Part shown: positions 5,197-5,323 of the stretch, piece after piece
How the letters are laid out: every line of letters begins with the position of its first letter
Numbering within the stretch: the stretch's first letter is position 1
DNA from: Frankiales bacterium
Lineage (GTDB): Bacteria; Actinomycetota; Actinomycetes; Mycobacteriales; Jatrophihabitantaceae
DNA: 5,323 nt
Direction: 5' to 3'
Assembly: GCA_025963265.1 (NCBI GenBank)
Contig: JAOPUY010000229.1
Location: 1-5,323 of the forward strand
Notes under the pieces: model-generated
Seen by the model: the letters and a program-made list of their open reading frames with translations, nothing else
Told to the model about the DNA's origin: nothing
Databases searched by the model: none
Made by a program: the position numbers and the translations under genes

Positions 5197-5323
5197 ATGA
5201 CTGCAACCGCGGGTCGCTATGTGGGTCAGTCGGTACGTCGGCGCGAGGACCTTCGGCTCGTGACCGGCAACGGTCGCTACGTCGAGGACGTCGCCTGGCC
5301 CGGCGTGCTGCACGTGGCGTTTC
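5197..5323 (+). CDS. Molybdenum hydroxylase large subunit, xanthine dehydrogenase / CO dehydrogenase (CoxL) family, N-terminal fragment
   Basis: Only the first 42 residues are in the window. They carry the characteristic start of the molybdopterin-binding large subunit: VGQSVRRREDLRLVTGNGRY (9-28), then VEDVAWPGVLHVAF (29-42). This matches the family pattern G-x-x-x-x-R-x-E-D-x-x-L-x-T-G-x-G-x-Y-x-x-D followed by a P-G-x-L-H strand. Such subunits work with an FAD subunit and a 2Fe-2S subunit to hydroxylate a carbon using water, or in true CO dehydrogenases to oxidise CO. The residues that distinguish these reactions are downstream and unseen, so I give no gene symbol. ATG 5197 is chosen because the family N-terminus begins within ten residues. 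Probably co-transcribed with the P450 and CoA-transferase, although the 65-bp gap with tandem repeats is its largest spacing. Confidence 0.8.
   Translation, partial: MTATAGRYVGQSVRRREDLRLVTGNGRYVEDVAWPGVLHVAF

Overview
The window (roughly two-thirds G+C by eye, strong G/C preference at third codon positions, GTG and TTG starts, gene families typical of mycobacteria and their relatives) looks like chromosomal DNA of an actinobacterium. I cannot name the genus. Nothing points to a phage, plasmid or insertion element. The genes suggest a catabolic locus for a lipid-like or alicyclic substrate such as a steroid, terpenoid or branched fatty acid. That substrate class is inference.

Layout. On the minus strand, reading leftwards from 2274, lie two acyl-CoA dehydrogenase genes: a complete one (1129-2274, GTG start) and a second (1-1136) whose 3' end is outside the window. 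They overlap by 8 bp (ATGACTGA). On the plus strand, reading rightwards, lie a cytochrome P450 (2592-3857, TTG start), a class III CaiB/BaiF-type CoA-transferase (3896-5131), and the first 42 codons of a molybdenum hydroxylase large subunit (5197 to the window end). The gaps of 38 and 65 bp fit one operon.

Between the two divergent units is a 317-bp control region (2275-2591). It holds a good sigma70-type promoter for the dehydrogenase pair (TTGGCA, 17 bp, TAACAT on the minus strand), with a 13-bp palindrome filling its spacer and a direct repeat just upstream. Nearer the P450 are a 12-bp perfect palindrome, a bulged stem-loop, and a 17-pair stem-loop ending 28 nt before the P450 start. I find no convincing small gene in it.

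How the genes may work together. The P450 and the molybdenum hydroxylase would each introduce oxygen into the substrate, the CoA-transferase would activate an acid to its CoA thioester, and the two dehydrogenases would make the alpha,beta-unsaturated acyl-CoA. Each dehydrogenase has kept only part of the usual FAD-site motifs, and the retained parts are complementary. They therefore probably form one heteromeric enzyme like the alpha2beta2 FadE pairs of mycobacterial cholesterol catabolism.

The points most worth a second look are the split-motif dehydrogenase pair, the stem-loop in the P450 leader (its three imperfect pairs are G-U wobbles only in plus-strand RNA), and the promoter with a palindrome in its spacer. 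All chemistry is assigned from family motifs. No new protein family is evident.
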